Origin: Sphaerimonospora cavernae
GTDB lineage: Bacteria; Actinomycetota; Actinomycetes; Streptosporangiales; Streptosporangiaceae
Assembly (NCBI RefSeq): GCF_042435035.1
Contig: NZ_JBHMQT010000054.1
Span: forward strand, 39,231 to 103,230
Length of the DNA stretch: 64,000 nucleotides
Direction: 5' to 3'
This document shows, piece after piece, positions 62,527 to 64,000 of this stretch. The translations under genes were made by a program, and so were the position numbers. Under the pieces are notes generated by a model. The model did not search any database, was not told the DNA's origin, and saw nothing but the letters and a program-made list of their open reading frames with translations. Every line of letters begins with the position of its first letter. The stretch's first letter is position 1.

Positions 62527-64000
62527 ATGAGAGGTTCCCCCCGAAGACTCGGAAAACTCGGCAGGTTCGGCAGGCTCGCTCCGGTCGGCGTCGCCGCGGC
62601 GCTGGCCCTGCCCCTGGCCACCTCGATGACGGTCGGGCTTCCCGCCTCGGCGAGCGCACTGCCTGCCACGTCACTGCCTGTGACATCGCTGCCCGCCACG
62701 TCACAGGCGGTCGCGGCGAGTGTCGTACCGGACATTTCACTCAACAACGTCAAGGGGCATCTGCAGCAACTCCAGTCGATCGCGAACGCCAACGGCGGCA
62801 ACCGCGCTCACGGCCGCTCCGGATTCAGGGCCTCGGTCGACTACGTCAAGGCGAAACTCGACGCGGCCGGCTTCACCACCACGGTGCAGTCGTTCAGCTA
62901 CAACGGCGCCACCGGATACAACGTGATCGCCGACTGGCCCGGCGGCGACCCCAACGACGTGCTCATGATCGGCGCGCACCTGGACAGCGTGACGGCCGGC
63001 CCCGGCATCAACGACAACGGCTCCGGATCGGCCGGCATCCTCGAGGTGGCGCTGGAGGTGGCCCGCAGCGGCTTCACTCCGGGCAAGCATCTGCGGTTCG
63101 GCTGGTGGGGCGCCGAGGAGCTCGGCCTGCGCGGGTCGAACTACTACGTGACCAACCTGCCCAGCACCGAACGGTCGAAGATCAAGGCGTACTACAACTT
63201 CGACATGATCGGCTCGCCCAACCCGGGCTACTTCATATACGACGGCGACGACTCCGACCGCACCGGTTCCGGCCCCGGCCCGGCGGGCTCCGACTACCTG
63301 GAGCGGGTGCTCCAGGACTACTTCGCCTCGATCAACGTACCCACCCGCGGCACGGACTTCGACGGCCGCAGCGACTACGGGCCGTTCATCCGGTACGGCA
63401 TCGCCGCCGGCGGCACCTTCACCGGCGCCGAGGGCCGCAAGACCAGCGCCGAGGCGCAGCTGTGGGGCGGCACGGCCGGTCAGGCGTACGACCGGTGCTA
63501 TCACAGCTCCTGCGACACGATGTCGAACATCAACGACACCGCGCTGAACCGCAACGCCGACGCCATCGCCTACGCGGTGTGGACGGTGGCCGGCTCCGGC
63601 CGGCAGACCAACGACTTCTCGATGGCGGTGTCGCCCGCCACGGGCTCGACCAACCCCGGCAACTCGCTGACCACGACCGTGTCGACCACGGTGACCAGGG
63701 GCGGCGCCCAGACGGTCGCGCTGTCGGCCAGCGGCCTGCCCGGCGGAGCCACCGCCACGTTCGCCCCCGCCTCGGTCACCGCCGGCGGTTCCGCCACCAT
63801 GTCCATCGGCACCACAGCCGCCACCCCCGCCGGCGCCTACCAGGTCACCATCACCGGCAGGGGCACCGACGCCACCCGGACGACGACCTTCGCCCTGACA
63901 GTCACCGGCACCGGCGGCGGCACCTGCCAGGGATATACGACCACCAAGACCGGCTCGCTGACGTCGGGGTCGAGCGCCTACCAGCCCGACGGCAGCTACT
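62527..64000 (+). CDS. Secreted M28 zinc peptidase (cut by window edge)
   Basis: At least 491 residues, open at the right edge. Start ATG 62527 seven bases after a GCGAGG site (an ATG six bases earlier is too close). Signal peptide (GVAAALALPLATSMTVGLPASASA) then a repeat-rich propeptide (ALPATSLPVTSLPATSQ). The M28 zinc site residues are in IGAHLDSV (His/Asp), INDNGSGSAG, WGAEELGLRGS (Glu), FDMIGSPN (Asp) and CYHSSCDT (His). Two C-terminal accessory parts follow: an Ig-like stretch (SMAVSPATGSTNPG) and the beginning of a PPC-like domain (GYTTTKTGSLTSGSSAYQ). It is a Streptomyces-type extracellular aminopeptidase. Confidence 0.93.
   Translation, partial: MRGSPRRLGKLGRFGRLAPVGVAAALALPLATSMTVGLPASASALPATSLPVTSLPATSQAVAASVVPDISLNNVKGHLQQLQSIANANGGNRAHGRSGFRASVDYVKAKLDAAGFTTTVQSFSYNGATGYNVIADWPGGDPNDVLMIGAHLDSVTAGPGINDNGSGSAGILEVALEVARSGFTPGKHLRFGWWGAEELGLRGSNYYVTNLPSTERSKIKAYYNFDMIGSPNPGYFIYDGDDSDRTGSGPGPAGSDYLERVLQDYFASINVPTRGTDFDGRSDYGPFIRYGIAAGGTFTGAEGRKTSAEAQLWGGTAGQAYDRCYHSSCDTMSNINDTALNRNADAIAYAVWTVAGSGRQTNDFSMAVSPATGSTNPGNSLTTTVSTTVTRGGAQTVALSASGLPGGATATFAPASVTAGGSATMSIGTTAATPAGAYQVTITGRGTDATRTTTFALTVTGTGGGTCQGYTTTKTGSLTSGSSAYQPDGSY

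Overview
This 64 kb window is chromosomal DNA from a high-GC actinomycete. Codon usage, GTG/TTG starts, GTGA/ATGA stop-start overlaps and family content (DUF1707, DUF2795, DUF6504, DUF6879 and DUF397-era regulators, dynamin-like GTPase pair, error-prone DnaE2) fit a filamentous member of the Streptosporangiaceae or a close relative. The genus cannot be fixed from the sequence alone.

Layout. 0-5.3 kb: the start of purU, a TPR protein translationally coupled to a 24-residue peptide gene, a GNAT enzyme and a large TPR-containing regulator. 5.7-13.3 kb: a MscS channel, truncated haemoglobin, GH13 glucosidase, thioesterase, EttA, a GGDEF protein and an SSB paralogue. 13.4-20.8 kb: two dynamin-like GTPases coupled to siroheme/cobalamin genes (CysG-like, CobT, CbiX); CobD lies further on at 39 kb. 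20.9-31.2 kb: tandem-GNAT protein, DUF2795/baeRF pair, EamA transporter, DUF4328-like protein, SOS-boxed DUF6504-dnaE2 operon, KamA. 31.6-42.1 kb: small regulators, two AraC paralogues with a nearly identical 3' third, an FAD monooxygenase, quinone oxidoreductase, CobD, a kinase-like protein and a DUF234-type ATPase.

42.6-45.3 kb is a decayed integrative element: an intact tRNA-Arg(TCT), a copy of its 3' half 2.65 kb downstream, and between them a truncated tyrosine integrase and cargo genes. 45.3-56.6 kb carries an MBL-fold protein, a toxin-antitoxin-like pair, a divergent EF-Tu, a poly-gamma-glutamate hydrolase, Nudix, a Ser/Thr kinase, a zone of broken genes (53.2-54.0 kb) and an SPFH/zinc-ribbon pair.

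The most interesting locus is 58.4-62.0 kb on the minus strand. It encodes an MccB-like ThiF-family adenylyltransferase with an N-terminal PqqD/RRE-like domain, a 41-residue peptide ending in Asn, a DUF6879 protein, and a membrane M50 metalloprotease that also begins with an RRE-like region. The peptide gene has its own strong ribosome binding site, a perfect 14-bp palindrome in its leader and a strong hairpin just downstream. I read this as a candidate biosynthetic cluster for a ribosomally made, C-terminally modified (possibly nucleotide-conjugated, microcin C-like) peptide. A second small peptide at 2.4-2.5 kb shares a KIIIR motif with this precursor. The window ends inside a secreted M28 peptidase.
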